The notes: generated from the sequence alone by a model not told the origin. Shown: positions 1 through 8,090, counted from the stretch's first letter. The stretch is DNA of 64,000 nucleotides from Nitrobacteraceae bacterium AZCC 1564 (GCA_036924835.1 JBAGRR010000001.1:1-64000); one strand, 5' to 3'. Numbers and translations: made by a program.

Positions 1-49
1 GGCGCGAGAGACGGGGCTCGAACCCGCGACCTCCGGCGTGACAGGCCGG
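1..49. repeat. left attachment site (att core copy of tRNA-Asp 3' half)
   Basis: These 49 bases are identical to positions 50186-50234 inside the intact tRNA-Asp gene. They cover the anticodon loop, T arm and 3' acceptor strand. The match ends at base 50 (a here, c in the tRNA). It may extend to the left of the window, which starts exactly here. The copy lacks the D arm and 5' acceptor strand, so it is not a working tRNA. Position next to the integrase gene and identity to a tRNA 3' half are the classic signature of site-specific integration. Confidence 0.93.
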
Positions 50-75
50 AAAATCGTTAACGAATCCATCGCCAC

Positions 76-125
76 GTGAGACTTTCCTACCCCTCACCAT
101 GGCCTCCAAAGCGCAAAAGTGTCAC
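76..125. promoter_or_regulatory. candidate integrase arm-type sites, left arm
   Basis: GTGAGACTTT (76-85) and AAAGTGTCAC (116-125) form an inverted pair with one mismatch. The same decamer occurs as a perfect inverted pair at the right end (50117-50126 and 50140-50149). Placement 30-75 bases from each core copy suggests arm sites for the tyrosine integrase. The right pair could instead be part of a terminator hairpin. The left pair straddles the integrase stop codon. Confidence 0.45.
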
Positions 126-1394
126 AAGAATTGGGGGCTCTATTTCGTCTGTTTTCTCGAGCTTTTTCGCCCCGACTTTACGCGCCTCATCGAACCTCCG
201 AACGGCCTCCACATTCACTGGGTTATAGGTCTTCCGCAGGCGCTTGTTCGTGTCAACGCTGTTGGCCATCTTATTCGCTTGGTCGGTAACGGAGCCGCCC
301 CCGGCGTCGCCCTCGACGGCGCCTGAGCGTCTCATGTCGGCGAGCTGGCGTTCATCTGCCGGGTCCACAGCGGCTCTGACGGCCCGGAAATCGTCGCCTA
401 GCGTGTCCTTGGAATAGGCGCGGCCCGATCGGTTGCGGAATATCGGAGCATTCGGCGCGATGTCGATTGCCAACTTCTTCAGGTATGCCATCAGAATTGC
501 TTGCGACCAGGGCGTAAGCGTTGCGGCGGCAGCTCGCCCGGTCTTGGCGCGATCGAGGTCGAACCACATCCCAGAGGCGTCATAGGCGACCTGCGACGGG
601 GTCAACCCGCGCGCATCAACCGGTGATAGCATGGAGTCCCATGCGACGGCGATACAGGCCGCGAGGCCGTAATATCCCATGCGCCAAGCCCGCTGGACCC
701 GATGCAGGACCTCCCGTCGCTGCCAGACCTCCTGTCGCGGGTCAGGCGCGCCGTTTTCAAAAGCCTTGGTTGGGTCTTCCTTGCCGTCGCAATAGCCCCC
801 CATGGCCTTCATTCGCTTCCAGAGCGCCCGCCAAACTTTGATGACGCGGTGCCGCTCCGTGATAGAAATTGCCTGTTCAATTTCCGCTACGAGCCCAGAG
901 ACTTGCCCAGTCTCCTTATCAATCCGGAGGAAGTGCTCTGTCTCAATGGTGGACGGCAGGCAGTCCCCGAATTTTGGCCCGATCCACTTCCACGCGCGCG
1001 GCCAGTCGTCACGGCTTTCCTGCTCCTTGGTCCAGACCTTGCCCTTCTTCAGGCGCTCGGCTAGCCGCAGCCTCATGGCGCGTTCGTATCCGTGCCCGAC
1101 GCTTCCTTCCGGCCACTGCGGCGCCTCGGTGCGAACCGGTCGGGGGAGTCCACGACGCACGTGGTCCCAATCCTCATTGAGCTTGATGGCTTTTGCCTTG
1201 TCCTCGGCGGACGCGGCGGGATTGCCATCACTGTCCAAGCCTGGGCCGCCTTTGCCCATTGTGACGAGAACAAAGCTCGGATCGCGGTCGCGCATGGCCT
1301 TTGTCGGTCGCCAGCGCCAGCGACCGTTGATGAACAGGAAATATCGGATCTTGTCCGCGCCCACGTTAGCGTGCCCCGAATTTCTCCCGAGCAT
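87..1394 (-). CDS. int: tyrosine recombinase, prophage integrase
   Basis: 435-aa site-specific recombinase expected to integrate and excise the prophage at tRNA-Asp. The C-terminal half has a recognisable catalytic domain: Arg262 in a DAR motif after a helix, the box-II-like ADMRRSGA (Arg355/356) and the nucleophile Tyr390 in RKTYNPVN. The box-II His is not obvious, which is common in divergent phage integrases. The N-terminal 200 residues would carry the arm- and core-binding domains. It is the last gene of the leftward operon and lies directly beside the att copy. The ATG start overlaps the upstream excisionase-like gene by 29 bases, suggesting coupled translation. Confidence 0.9.
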   Translation of the reverse strand: MLGRNSGHANVGADKIRYFLFINGRWRWRPTKAMRDRDPSFVLVTMGKGGPGLDSDGNPAASAEDKAKAIKLNEDWDHVRRGLPRPVRTEAPQWPEGSVGHGYERAMRLRLAERLKKGKVWTKEQESRDDWPRAWKWIGPKFGDCLPSTIETEHFLRIDKETGQVSGLVAEIEQAISITERHRVIKVWRALWKRMKAMGGYCDGKEDPTKAFENGAPDPRQEVWQRREVLHRVQRAWRMGYYGLAACIAVAWDSMLSPVDARGLTPSQVAYDASGMWFDLDRAKTGRAAAATLTPWSQAILMAYLKKLAIDIAPNAPIFRNRSGRAYSKDTLGDDFRAVRAAVDPADERQLADMRRSGAVEGDAGGGSVTDQANKMANSVDTNKRLRKTYNPVNVEAVRRFDEARKVGAKKLEKTDEIEPPILVTLLRFGGHGEG

Positions 1395-1647
1395 CGCGCG
1401 CCTTCGTTGGCGGCGTCAATGTGGGCGCCGGCCCGAAAAGGTGCTTATGTCGGAGCTTCCGCCATTGGTCGATTGCATCCAGATCGTAATTGCCGGTCGT
1501 GATATCAGGCTTCGGAAAGCCCCGATCAAATAGACCATGCTTGCAGGTCTCGAACTGCGCCAGCGACAAGCCTAACCGTCGCGCGGCCTCTGCCGGCGCG
1601 CCATCGCCAACGACCTCATCATGAAATGCGCGTCTGGTCCTATTCAC
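1366..1647 (-). CDS. excisionase-like helix-turn-helix protein
   Basis: 93-aa basic protein immediately upstream of and overlapping the integrase. The centre reads like an AlpA/Xis winged helix-turn-helix: AARRLGLSLAQFE (residues about 21-33), then GFPKPD and a YDLDAIDQWRK segment in the usual place of the wing and second helix. Proteins of this kind assist excision or regulate int. The function is inferred from fold pattern and position; it could also be a transcription regulator of the operon. Confidence 0.65.
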   Translation of the reverse strand: MNRTRRAFHDEVVGDGAPAEAARRLGLSLAQFETCKHGLFDRGFPKPDITTGNYDLDAIDQWRKLRHKHLFGPAPTLTPPTKARDAREKFGAR

Positions 1648-1659
1648 GGGCGTTCTGCC

Positions 1660-2637
1660 TTACTCCAAGGGGCGGGAGGTGGGGAAACCGTTGTGCTCGA
1701 CGCCGTCGAGGCGACGGCCGGCGAATTTCTTGCCAACGCGCGCCATGACGCAGAAGCGTTCGCCGTGAAAACCGCTGCCGCCATCGACATTGAGCCAGCG
1801 CGATTTTCCCTCGTTGACGTAGTCGGTTGTATAGTTGGCTCGCCAGTCCGGGTCCTGTTTGTCGCGATCGAGCGATAGCGTCCATTCGCCCCACTGCTTG
1901 AATAGGAACGGCACGCCCGCAGTGGCGCATTGGTCGCGGATCGATCGAGGCCAATCTGGGTGCATCGGGCGGGCCTTCGATCCGCTCTCGCCCCCGACGA
2001 TGACCCAATCGATTTGGTCAAGCCATGGCGTTAAGTCGATAGCGCCAAGCATCGGTTCTATGCTCAGCCCGACCCACGGGATTCCGAGCTTTGACTTTAG
2101 TGCCACCAGTCGCGGAATATCACGGTTCGCCTCGTCTTGGTTGACGATCGTAATCATCAACCCGGCATGTTTCGGCCATGTCACGCGGCCTATCGCGGCG
2201 AGCCGTTTCTCAACAACGCTGATGCGTTTGGTGACAATCTGAAGCGCAAGGCGCTTGCAGATTTCGATCTTCTCCCAAGCTTCGCCGAACCATTCAATCG
2301 GCACCTCGGTGTCGAATAGGTCCGACATTGATTGAATGAAGACGCGGCGCGTGGTCCCGACGTTCGGAACGGGCAGCCCGAAAACCTTGGCGTTCTCCAC
2401 CGCGCAAGTCGCGTCCGCCGCCCACTCTGCATAGGCGTTGTCGAGCTTGTGGATCATCTTCGCCGCGCCATGGATCTTTCGGCGCGGGACGCCAACGCCC
2501 CAAATGTTGCCGCCAGTGCGCTTTGACCACGTCTCTGCATAGCAATGATCGCAACCGGGACCAACCTTCGTGCAGCCCCACCAAAAATTTACGGTGGCGT
2601 CCGTCCATTCGATCTTGCTGTTCTCAGCCACGGTCAT
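1660..2637 (-). CDS. phage Gp37/Gp68 family protein (DUF5131)
   Basis: 325 aa. The N-terminus, KIEWTDATVNFWWGCTKVGP, followed by a Cys cluster (Cys22, Cys29, Cys32 in a CX6CX2C arrangement), is diagnostic of the Gp37/Gp68 (DUF5131) family found in many temperate phages. The cluster resembles the iron-sulfur-binding loop of radical SAM enzymes and the family is sometimes grouped with them, but its reaction is unknown. Later conserved blocks include VFIQSMSDLFDTEVP, TKRI and WVIVGGESG, with PFLFKQWGEW near the C-terminus. It sits in the leftward early operon with a DNA methyltransferase and overlaps the next upstream gene by 4 bases. Confidence 0.85.
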   Translation of the reverse strand: MTVAENSKIEWTDATVNFWWGCTKVGPGCDHCYAETWSKRTGGNIWGVGVPRRKIHGAAKMIHKLDNAYAEWAADATCAVENAKVFGLPVPNVGTTRRVFIQSMSDLFDTEVPIEWFGEAWEKIEICKRLALQIVTKRISVVEKRLAAIGRVTWPKHAGLMITIVNQDEANRDIPRLVALKSKLGIPWVGLSIEPMLGAIDLTPWLDQIDWVIVGGESGSKARPMHPDWPRSIRDQCATAGVPFLFKQWGEWTLSLDRDKQDPDWRANYTTDYVNEGKSRWLNVDGGSGFHGERFCVMARVGKKFAGRRLDGVEHNGFPTSRPLE

Positions 2638-3185
2638 TCCCCCCTCTGTGCTAGGGGCGACGCGGCGGCCTTAACGGCGCTGCGTGTATTTACGATCCGG
2701 CCAAACCTCCGGACTGCATCTTCGTATGATCGAACTGCGGCCCGCCTTGCTTTCGCATCATCGAGCTTCTTGCGCCCGTCGCCCCATCCACGCAGATTCC
2801 ACATGATGGTCTCATAGTGAGGCCAGAGCGGTTGGGCGTCCCAAACACGCTGGCCATCAATGACCATCACAAAGTGGTGGCACCACGCATCGCGGAAAGC
2901 TTCCCATGCGGTGCACTTGATTTCGCGGGCATGCGGCGCGACGTAGAAGTTCGTATCGCGACCGGGGTTGTTAAACCCGAAGAACGCTGTGCTGCCGATG
3001 TCCGTGTTCCAGCAGCATGGGAGGTTTAGGCGGCCAGTTTTCCCGCACGGTGTGCCCGAGGTCGTCAACTCCACCGAGGCAAGATCACCGAGCATCCGAA
3101 GGGCGTCGGGGATTATCTTCGGCAAGTCCATATCGTGATCGTCAGACCAGAATGGCCGCTCTAGGTCCTCAGGATCGAGGGTCAT
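2634..3185 (-). CDS. hypothetical protein
   Basis: 183-aa protein that I do not recognise. The N-terminal third is acidic, with an aspartate-rich WSDDHDMDLP. The middle contains CGKTGRLNLPCCWNTD and a His-containing block (WCHHFVMVIDGQRVWD). The C-terminal tail is basic and Arg/Lys-rich. It is translationally coupled at both ends (4-base overlaps with the DUF5131 gene and the DUF3850 gene), so it belongs to the leftward early operon. No membrane segment or signal peptide is visible. Confidence 0.7.
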   Translation of the reverse strand: MTLDPEDLERPFWSDDHDMDLPKIIPDALRMLGDLASVELTTSGTPCGKTGRLNLPCCWNTDIGSTAFFGFNNPGRDTNFYVAPHAREIKCTAWEAFRDAWCHHFVMVIDGQRVWDAQPLWPHYETIMWNLRGWGDGRKKLDDAKARRAAVRSYEDAVRRFGRIVNTRSAVKAAASPLAQRGE

Positions 3186-3484
3186 GGCTGGGGTGCCTCC
3201 AAGCCTAGAATGACGAAGCCGGGAGCCAATCCGTCGTGATTTGTGAGAATGTAGGTGATGCGCCGGATGAGCGATCTGCCGGTGTACTTCATGGATTCGA
3301 CTGGCGAACGGTTATAGTCCCATTCGTTCAATTGAAGAATGTCGCCGCGCTGGAACGACCGATCGTCGCGCCGGATCTCGAACGGCTTAACGCCAGATTC
3401 AAGCGCGCGGAAATATTGCGGCGTGCATTTCAATTCGTGAACCGTAGCGACTACAACACTTGTTGCGGGGAAGTTGTTGCTCAC
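3182..3484 (-). CDS. DUF3850 (ASCH/PUA-like) protein
   Basis: 100 aa. The blocks HELKCTPQYFRALESGVKPFEIRRDDR and then FQRGDILQLNEWD match the DUF3850 family, a small ASCH/PUA-like fold common in phages. ASCH domains bind RNA or modified nucleobases; the phage role is unknown. The protein covers a single full domain. The ATG overlaps the stop of the upstream small gene by 4 bases. It may act on nucleic acid during early infection, but that is inference. Confidence 0.8.
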   Translation of the reverse strand: MSNNFPATSVVVATVHELKCTPQYFRALESGVKPFEIRRDDRSFQRGDILQLNEWDYNRSPVESMKYTGRSLIRRITYILTNHDGLAPGFVILGLEAPQP

Positions 3485-3792
3485 AACCGTTCCTTTCCTG
3501 GCGTGGTTTGATTCTGTGCTGATGCGCGAACGACCGCGACGTCCTCACTCTTGATCGTGCCATTGTAAGGTTCGCCCTGGCATGGATCGATGTTGCGCCA
3601 CTCAATGATGGCGGACGGCCCGTGGTTACTTGGAAAAAATTTCTTCCAAGTGGCTTCAGAAAGGCCATTGGCTGCTGCCGTTGCGATGGCGTCATCAATG
3701 GCTAAGTCGGCCACTTCCAAGGCGGTTAGCCGAAGCCCATTCCCGCGCGCCGCAGCTCGCATGATCGCGATGTAAATGTCCCGCTTCATCAC
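3481..3792 (-). CDS. hypothetical protein
   Basis: 103 aa, not recognised. The N-terminal part is predicted helical (MKRDIYIAIMRAAARG, then an Ala-rich helix VADLAIDDAIATAAANG) and the C-terminal half is loop-rich. It is coupled by 4-base overlaps to the 340-aa gene upstream and the DUF3850 gene downstream, which supports it as a real gene of the early operon. Confidence 0.65.
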   Translation of the reverse strand: MMKRDIYIAIMRAAARGNGLRLTALEVADLAIDDAIATAAANGLSEATWKKFFPSNHGPSAIIEWRNIDPCQGEPYNGTIKSEDVAVVRASAQNQTTPGKERL

Positions 3793-4811
3793 ACCCCGCC
3801 TTTCTGTGCTGATGCGCGGATGGCGGTTTCAATCTCTTCCGCCGCGTCCTTCCGGCACTCCATGCCGTATCGCTCTTCGTAATAAAGGCCGCGTATCTTC
3901 GAATCTGCTTCCTGCTTCACGTTGGCGGCGATGAGTGCACACGCCTCACGCGTCTCAGCCTCTATCGAGGATAATTTTGCTTCGGCGGCTAGTGCACGTT
4001 GCCGCGCTTCGGCCAACTGCTCAACGAGCGGCTTTAGCTCGTCAAATTCTGGTGGCGTGTTGCCGTGGAGCATGTGGCCGCAGAAATCCCACAGCGTCTC
4101 TATCTGGCTATACCAGACAATGTCCTCGCCACCGACGCGACCGGCCGTTAGACCTTCGCGAATGGCTTCATAGCCCAGGGAAAGATGTTCAATCCGCGCC
4201 TTCGCTTCCTCGACCAATTCATCCTTGCGAGCGGCAAGAGATGCGAGTGTGCTCGTCAACGCTTCTCTCATCGCGACCGCCCCTGCGTCGGGGAGGGGTG
4301 CGTTCGCAATGCGTCGCAGTATTTGCGGCAAGAGGTAGTGTTGGCGCTCGGTGATGCCGATGATGTCCCGCATATCGCCGCACTGGCCATCAACAATGGC
4401 CTGCGCCAGTGTCTGCAACAGCTTGCACTCCTCAGCCGTAAGGGCTGCCTCGCCAGACGGGGTGAGTGCAAGTATTGAGCGGGCGTAATCGCGTGCAGCT
4501 TCACCGAACTGAGGATCACCACGCGGCGGGCCTTCACCTTGCTCATCAGCAGCAAGCCATTCACGATGAACGGCCAGAGCGCCAGCTTCATATGCCTCCT
4601 TTATCTCGTCGAAGGCCGACACACAGCCGGGTGATGCGGTGCGGCGGAGCAATGCCGCTGCTTGCCGCATGTATCCCTTGATCGGCGCTTTGTCGTTCTG
4701 CATCCGCTGAATCGGGTTGCCCCAATATTCCAGCTTCTCAATGAGGTCTGACAAAGGTAACTCGCCCGCGCTATTGGTGGTTGGGGATGTCATGGGGTGG
4801 GTCCTGTTCAT
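3789..4811 (-). CDS. hypothetical protein with coiled-coil C-terminus
   Basis: 340 aa, mostly helical and not recognised. The N-terminus has SDLIEKLEYWGNPIQRMQ and a block resembling phage proteins that contain EIKEAYEAGALAVHREWL. The middle is Leu/Ala-rich. Residues from about 200 to 310 form heptad-like helices (EQLAEARQRALAAEAKLSSI). No catalytic motif is seen. It overlaps the methyltransferase gene upstream by 4 bases. Two start codons are possible (MNRTHP or MTSPTT six codons later). Confidence 0.65.
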   Translation of the reverse strand: MNRTHPMTSPTTNSAGELPLSDLIEKLEYWGNPIQRMQNDKAPIKGYMRQAAALLRRTASPGCVSAFDEIKEAYEAGALAVHREWLAADEQGEGPPRGDPQFGEAARDYARSILALTPSGEAALTAEECKLLQTLAQAIVDGQCGDMRDIIGITERQHYLLPQILRRIANAPLPDAGAVAMREALTSTLASLAARKDELVEEAKARIEHLSLGYEAIREGLTAGRVGGEDIVWYSQIETLWDFCGHMLHGNTPPEFDELKPLVEQLAEARQRALAAEAKLSSIEAETREACALIAANVKQEADSKIRGLYYEERYGMECRKDAAEEIETAIRASAQKGGV

Positions 4812-5545
4812 TCGGCGGCCTCGGCCAACTGAATTGAGGCAATGCGCTGTTTTGCGATTTCGAAATACTCAGCATCCTTTTCGATGCCGATAAAGCGACG
4901 CCCCAGCGACAGCGCGGCCACGCCGGTCGTCCCGCTGCCCATGCAGTTGTCGAGAACAAGATCGCCTCGGTTGGAATAGGTCCGGATCAGGTATTCCATC
5001 AGCGCGACCGGCTTCTGCGTCGCGTGGTGGTTCGCTATCTGCTTGTCGCTGGAGAAGAACTGAACATCTCGAGGGTACCGGCTCGTGGAATCGTATTCGG
5101 TCAGGGTGATGGCCTTCCCGTAGCATTCAGAATTGACGGTCTTCCGGCTCGCGGTTTTCCTTGGGTGGCCGTGGGTGAATTGCGGGTTGTAGGTCGGCTG
5201 CTTCGCGTAGAAGACCACCACGTTCTCATGCGCCCGCAGAGGCTGTTTCTTGGCGTTCAGAAAGCCGGTCGCGTTGCCCTTTTCCCAGATCCATTCACAC
5301 CGGTACTGGCGCGGGTTGCTCATCACCAGCGCGGAAGTGAACGGCTGGGCCGACATGAGAACGATTGCGGCGTTCGGCTTGGCAACAGCGCGGTACCGCT
5401 TCCATAGCGGCTCGAGCGGAATGACGGCGTCCCAAGCGCATTGCGTAGTGCCATACGGCAAATCAGCCAGCACCATATCCACGCTCGCAGGCTGCAGGCC
5501 AGCCATCACCTCGAGACAATCGCCAAGGATAAGCCGCTCACCCAT
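4808..5545 (-). CDS. DNA adenine-N6 or cytosine-N4 methyltransferase (beta class)
   Basis: 245 aa. The catalytic motif IV, DLPYGTTQCAWD, lies near residue 27, and the SAM-binding motif I region DNCMGSGTTGVAALSLGRR lies near residue 200. This order (IV before I) is the beta class of N6/N4 amino-methyltransferases. The C-terminal RRFIGIEKDAEYFEIAKQRI is the usual motif II helix. No restriction partner lies beside it, so it is probably an orphan phage methylase that may protect phage DNA or alter gene control. It is the second methylase-type gene in the prophage (see the MT-A70 gene at 11573). Confidence 0.9.
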   Translation of the reverse strand: MGERLILGDCLEVMAGLQPASVDMVLADLPYGTTQCAWDAVIPLEPLWKRYRAVAKPNAAIVLMSAQPFTSALVMSNPRQYRCEWIWEKGNATGFLNAKKQPLRAHENVVVFYAKQPTYNPQFTHGHPRKTASRKTVNSECYGKAITLTEYDSTSRYPRDVQFFSSDKQIANHHATQKPVALMEYLIRTYSNRGDLVLDNCMGSGTTGVAALSLGRRFIGIEKDAEYFEIAKQRIASIQLAEAAE

Positions 5546-6038
5546 TGTTCACCTCGCTGGCTTGGGGGAGAAGTGCGCGGGCGGAAAACTTGCGAGCCGG
5601 AAACGACCAGCGCGACTGCAGCGGGCGGCTCGGGCCGATCTTCTTCCGCTTGTCCCGCGGCTTGCGGGCTTTGATCTTGCGCGGTTGCTTCACCGGTGCG
5701 GGTAGGGCGACCCGGGCTTCTCCGCCGGATTCCGTCCAGAGACGGGCGGCGATCGCAAACGGGTTAAGCCCGTGGATCTCGCGCCAGAACGTTTCCTCGC
5801 CGACCTTATGCTGGGCGAGGGTGCCGCTCTGATGGTGATAGTGACACAATGGCACCGTCCACCGGTCATGCGGCTTTTCCTGCATGCCGGTCGGATCCTT
5901 GCCGATGGCGATGCAGCCCATGCGAATGTGAGCGGCTTCGACATTGCGGAGTGATCCGCAAACGCAGCACGGCAAGGAGCGCACATAGGCTAGGTGTTGC
6001 CGATCATGTTGGCGCGGGTCGCGCTGGCGAAGCGTCAC
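5538..6038 (-). CDS. HNH-type zinc protein (DUF968/Ref-like)
   Basis: About 166 aa from a GTG start that overlaps the stop of the upstream 44-aa gene (GTGA). An in-frame upstream extension exists but would run through that gene. Zinc and nuclease motifs: LPCCVCGS, EAAHIR, then VPLCHYHHQSGTLAQHK, and GEETFWREIHGLNP. This is the pattern of the phage DUF968/Ref recombination-nuclease type of HNH proteins. The C-terminal 50 residues are very basic (KIKARKPRDKRKKIG), fit for DNA contact. It probably acts in phage DNA processing or recombination. Confidence 0.8.
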   Translation of the reverse strand: MTLRQRDPRQHDRQHLAYVRSLPCCVCGSLRNVEAAHIRMGCIAIGKDPTGMQEKPHDRWTVPLCHYHHQSGTLAQHKVGEETFWREIHGLNPFAIAARLWTESGGEARVALPAPVKQPRKIKARKPRDKRKKIGPSRPLQSRWSFPARKFSARALLPQASEVNNG

Positions 6039-6169
6039 AGGGGATTTCCCCCATACTCTGTTGGCTCCGTCGTCGCGGCCTTGCGCTCGTCGTAAAGCCA
6101 TGCCCACGTCAACAGTGCGCCGAACGCGCCACCCATGAAGAAGAAAGCCGCGAGAACTGCCTTGTCCAT
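6035..6169 (-). CDS. small membrane protein
   Basis: 44 aa starting MDKAVLAAFFFMGGAFGALL, a single N-terminal transmembrane helix followed by a short hydrophilic tail rich in Glu, Thr and Gly. The stop overlaps the GTG of the HNH gene by 4 bases, and it begins just upstream of the 78-aa gene's stop, fitting the tight packing of this operon. The function is unknown. Confidence 0.6.
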   Translation of the reverse strand: MDKAVLAAFFFMGGAFGALLTWAWLYDERKAATTEPTEYGGNPL

Positions 6170-6170
6170 T

Positions 6171-6407
6171 TCAGGCCGCCTCCCGCCGTGAAATGTCGCG
6201 GGCGATGTAGATCTGACCGGCTTCTGTCAGAGCGGCGTCGAAATGCTTGCACACCACAGTTGGCCGGTAGACCTCGAGGTCGAGGAGGAATTCCAAGGCC
6301 GTATCGGGATCGGACGGGTCCATCCGATCGGTCACCAGACGTTCGGCCAAATCCCGAACGATTTCATCAGCAGGAGCGTCAGCACGCGCATCTAGCGGCA
6401 TCGTCAT
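6171..6407 (-). CDS. hypothetical protein
   Basis: 78 aa, acidic, starting MTMPLDARADAPADEIVRDL. The ATG overlaps the stop of the upstream gene by 4 bases, which decides the start over an in-frame extension that would cover the neighbour. Predicted mostly helical; ends in DISRREAA. Not recognised. Confidence 0.65.
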   Translation of the reverse strand: MTMPLDARADAPADEIVRDLAERLVTDRMDPSDPDTALEFLLDLEVYRPTVVCKHFDAALTEAGQIYIARDISRREAA

Positions 6408-6931
6408 TCTCCAACACGATATGAGGGGAGCTTGGAGTCGTAGACCTTCATGCGGCGTCCGAATTTGCGTCGCGTAGCGTCGCGCTTGAGGCTTTCGCGG
6501 CTGCGGACCAGCGACTTCTTGAGTGCCTTCCACGCCTCGACTTGCTCCGGTGTCCAGTCTCGACCGGAAAACAGAACCGGAATCGTGCCTTGAGCGAACT
6601 TGCGGTCGATGGCGATCCCACCCGGCATCACAACAAGCGCGAATTCGTCCGTTTCCTTGCTGAACGTGATCAGCTTCCGCGGGAGCCACTGTGCCTTGGC
6701 GATGTCACCATCGGTCGAGACCCGGACTGCAAGTGGCCGCTCCTCGTGGATGACCATTGCCATGGCAATGCGCTCGAACCGGCGGTTGCTGGTGACCGGG
6801 GAAGGCTTATGCAAGTTCGTGATGTAGCTCGCCGTCCAGTCTTGAACGGCCGCAGTCTTCGCGTCTGCAATCGCCTTGATTTCGTCGCGCGACTTGCCGC
6901 GTAAATCGAGTCCTGCGAGGTGAGAGGCCAT
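6404..6931 (-). CDS. hypothetical protein
   Basis: 175 aa starting MASHLAGLDLRGKSRDEIK. The start overlaps the upstream stop by one base (TGATG). The sequence has a helical N-terminus (DEIKAIADAKTAAVQDW), a beta-rich middle (RFERIAMAMVIHEERPLAVRV) and a basic C-terminal tail (RESLKRDATRRKFGRRMKV) that could bind nucleic acid. It belongs to no family I recognise. Confidence 0.65.
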   Translation of the reverse strand: MASHLAGLDLRGKSRDEIKAIADAKTAAVQDWTASYITNLHKPSPVTSNRRFERIAMAMVIHEERPLAVRVSTDGDIAKAQWLPRKLITFSKETDEFALVVMPGGIAIDRKFAQGTIPVLFSGRDWTPEQVEAWKALKKSLVRSRESLKRDATRRKFGRRMKVYDSKLPSYRVGE

Positions 6932-7170
6932 CACGCGCGCCCCTGAACTGCAGTCAAGCGACGAATTACCTCGTTGCCAAAATCGCGCTGGCATTTCGTG
7001 ATGGCGTCGATGATATCGAGCGCGAGCGCCTGTCGGTCATCGATGCTGCCTTTCGGCAAATGCTTATCAGCAATCCGGATAGCTTCTCGGGCCTCTATGC
7101 CCATCTCGTCGTCAGACGAGGGAGCCGCCAGCCCGTCAATCTCTCCGCTGAGTTCTGAGAGGCGGCCCAT
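6931..7170 (-). CDS. hypothetical protein
   Basis: 79 aa, acidic and helical (IRIADKHLPKGSIDDRQALALDIIDAITKCQRDFG). The ATG overlaps the stop of the gene upstream by one base. No motif is recognised; it is a small early protein of the PL operon. Confidence 0.65.
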   Translation of the reverse strand: MGRLSELSGEIDGLAAPSSDDEMGIEAREAIRIADKHLPKGSIDDRQALALDIIDAITKCQRDFGNEVIRRLTAVQGRA

Positions 7171-7520
7171 TATGCTGCCTCACCGGATTTTGCGAGGTAA
7201 CCGCCGAAGGCCGTCCATTCGAACGTCTTTGCGTCAACAAGCACGACCCCGGCGTCGCCGTGGGTGTACGCTTTCGCGTTTGTCAGGATGTCGTCTTGCG
7301 TATCGTAAAGGCCAACACCGGAATTGCCGGAGTGCTTGCCGCATGCGAGGGCGCAAAATCTCGCGGCGGTATAGCTTACGTCATCCTCGCGGCCCTTCAT
7401 TACCGAAGCGAGTTCGGTGATCAGGGCCGGAACGTCGCTGCCAAGCCAGTGCAGATAAATCGTAGGCGAGGTCTCGGATTTGTCGGCCGAGTGGAAAACT
7501 ACAAGAGCCCGATCACCCAT
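7170..7520 (-). CDS. hypothetical protein, first gene of the PL operon
   Basis: 116 aa starting MGDRALVVFHSADKSETSPT. The ATG at 7520 was chosen over an in-frame TTG 24 bases upstream because a GGAG Shine-Dalgarno sits 8 bases before it. Sequence blocks IYLHWLGSDVPALITELASVM and YTAARFCALACGKHSGNSGVG, then a Val/Asp-rich C-terminus. I recognise the general type (a phage protein of unknown function) but no function. About 50 bases of leader separate it from the predicted PL start. Confidence 0.7.
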   Translation of the reverse strand: MGDRALVVFHSADKSETSPTIYLHWLGSDVPALITELASVMKGREDDVSYTAARFCALACGKHSGNSGVGLYDTQDDILTNAKAYTHGDAGVVLVDAKTFEWTAFGGYLAKSGEAA

Positions 7521-7577
7521 TTTTGCCGCTCCATCTATCCTCAAGGCCCGAGTATCGGGCGGGATGTGATGGAGCTT

Positions 7578-7630
7578 ATATTTGCGGCAATCGCAAATTT
7601 AGTCAATAAGAAATTGCGGACATCGCAAAA
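7578..7630 (-). promoter_or_regulatory. leftward early promoter PL with two repressor operators
   Basis: On the minus strand a -35 box TTGACT (7606-7601) is followed after 17 bases by AAATAT (7583-7578). Operator 1 (7580-7598) is a perfect ATTTGCG-N5-CGCAAAT palindrome filling the spacer and overlapping the -10. Operator 2 (7612-7630) is the same pattern with minor changes, centred 32 bases upstream. The 19 bases ending at the -10 are identical to those at PR. Repressor or Cro binding here would occlude the promoter. Confidence 0.8.
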
Positions 7631-7670
7631 TTAGTGACGCGCTGAATTATTGCCTCGGGAGATCAAAAAC

Positions 7671-8090
7671 TTAGGCTCTGGGTTGGGATCGCTGAGGGGC
7701 CGGCTTGTAGCCGCCGTCGAGTTCGGGGAACGGTTCGTGGGGGAAATCGCAATAGCCGGTGGCGTCCGCCATCAACGCGCTCGGCGGCTTTGCTGGGTCG
7801 TCATATAGGCCGATCAGCATGTCTTTTTCGCCGGTATAGCCGCCGAAGCTGTTCTTAGCGTTGGCCCTAACACAGACGTGCCACATAAATCCCATGTGGC
7901 GCCGCGGAGCCGTGATGCTCGCGTTTTTGATGCTATCTGGGTCCTTCCAAAGCATACCTTTGCTTGCCAGGATCGCGGCGCGGGCATCTGGAGGATCGAT
8001 CGCTGGCGACGATGCTTGCTCGGTTTGACATCCACCTAGCAGCGGTGCGGCCAAAACCGCGGCTATAACCGATCGCATTTGCATCCTCAC
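7671..8090 (-). CDS. prophage lipoprotein co-transcribed with the repressor
   Basis: 139 aa with a lipoprotein signal peptide: MRMQMRSVIAAVLAAP then the lipobox LLGGC (acylated Cys21). The mature part starts QTEQASSPAIDPPDAR and contains the blocks DPDSIKNASI and RANAKNSFGGYTG, typical of small envelope proteins of alphaproteobacteria. It overlaps the repressor stop by 4 bases and ends before PL, so it should be expressed in the lysogen. This invites a role in superinfection exclusion or lysogenic conversion, but nothing in the sequence proves it. Confidence 0.75.
   Translation of the reverse strand: MRMQMRSVIAAVLAAPLLGGCQTEQASSPAIDPPDARAAILASKGMLWKDPDSIKNASITAPRRHMGFMWHVCVRANAKNSFGGYTGEKDMLIGLYDDPAKPPSALMADATGYCDFPHEPFPELDGGYKPAPQRSQPRA

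Noticed and set aside
1-75. A second tRNA gene at the left edge
   Set aside because: Only the 3' half of tRNA-Asp is present; sequence diverges at base 50, so it is an att remnant.
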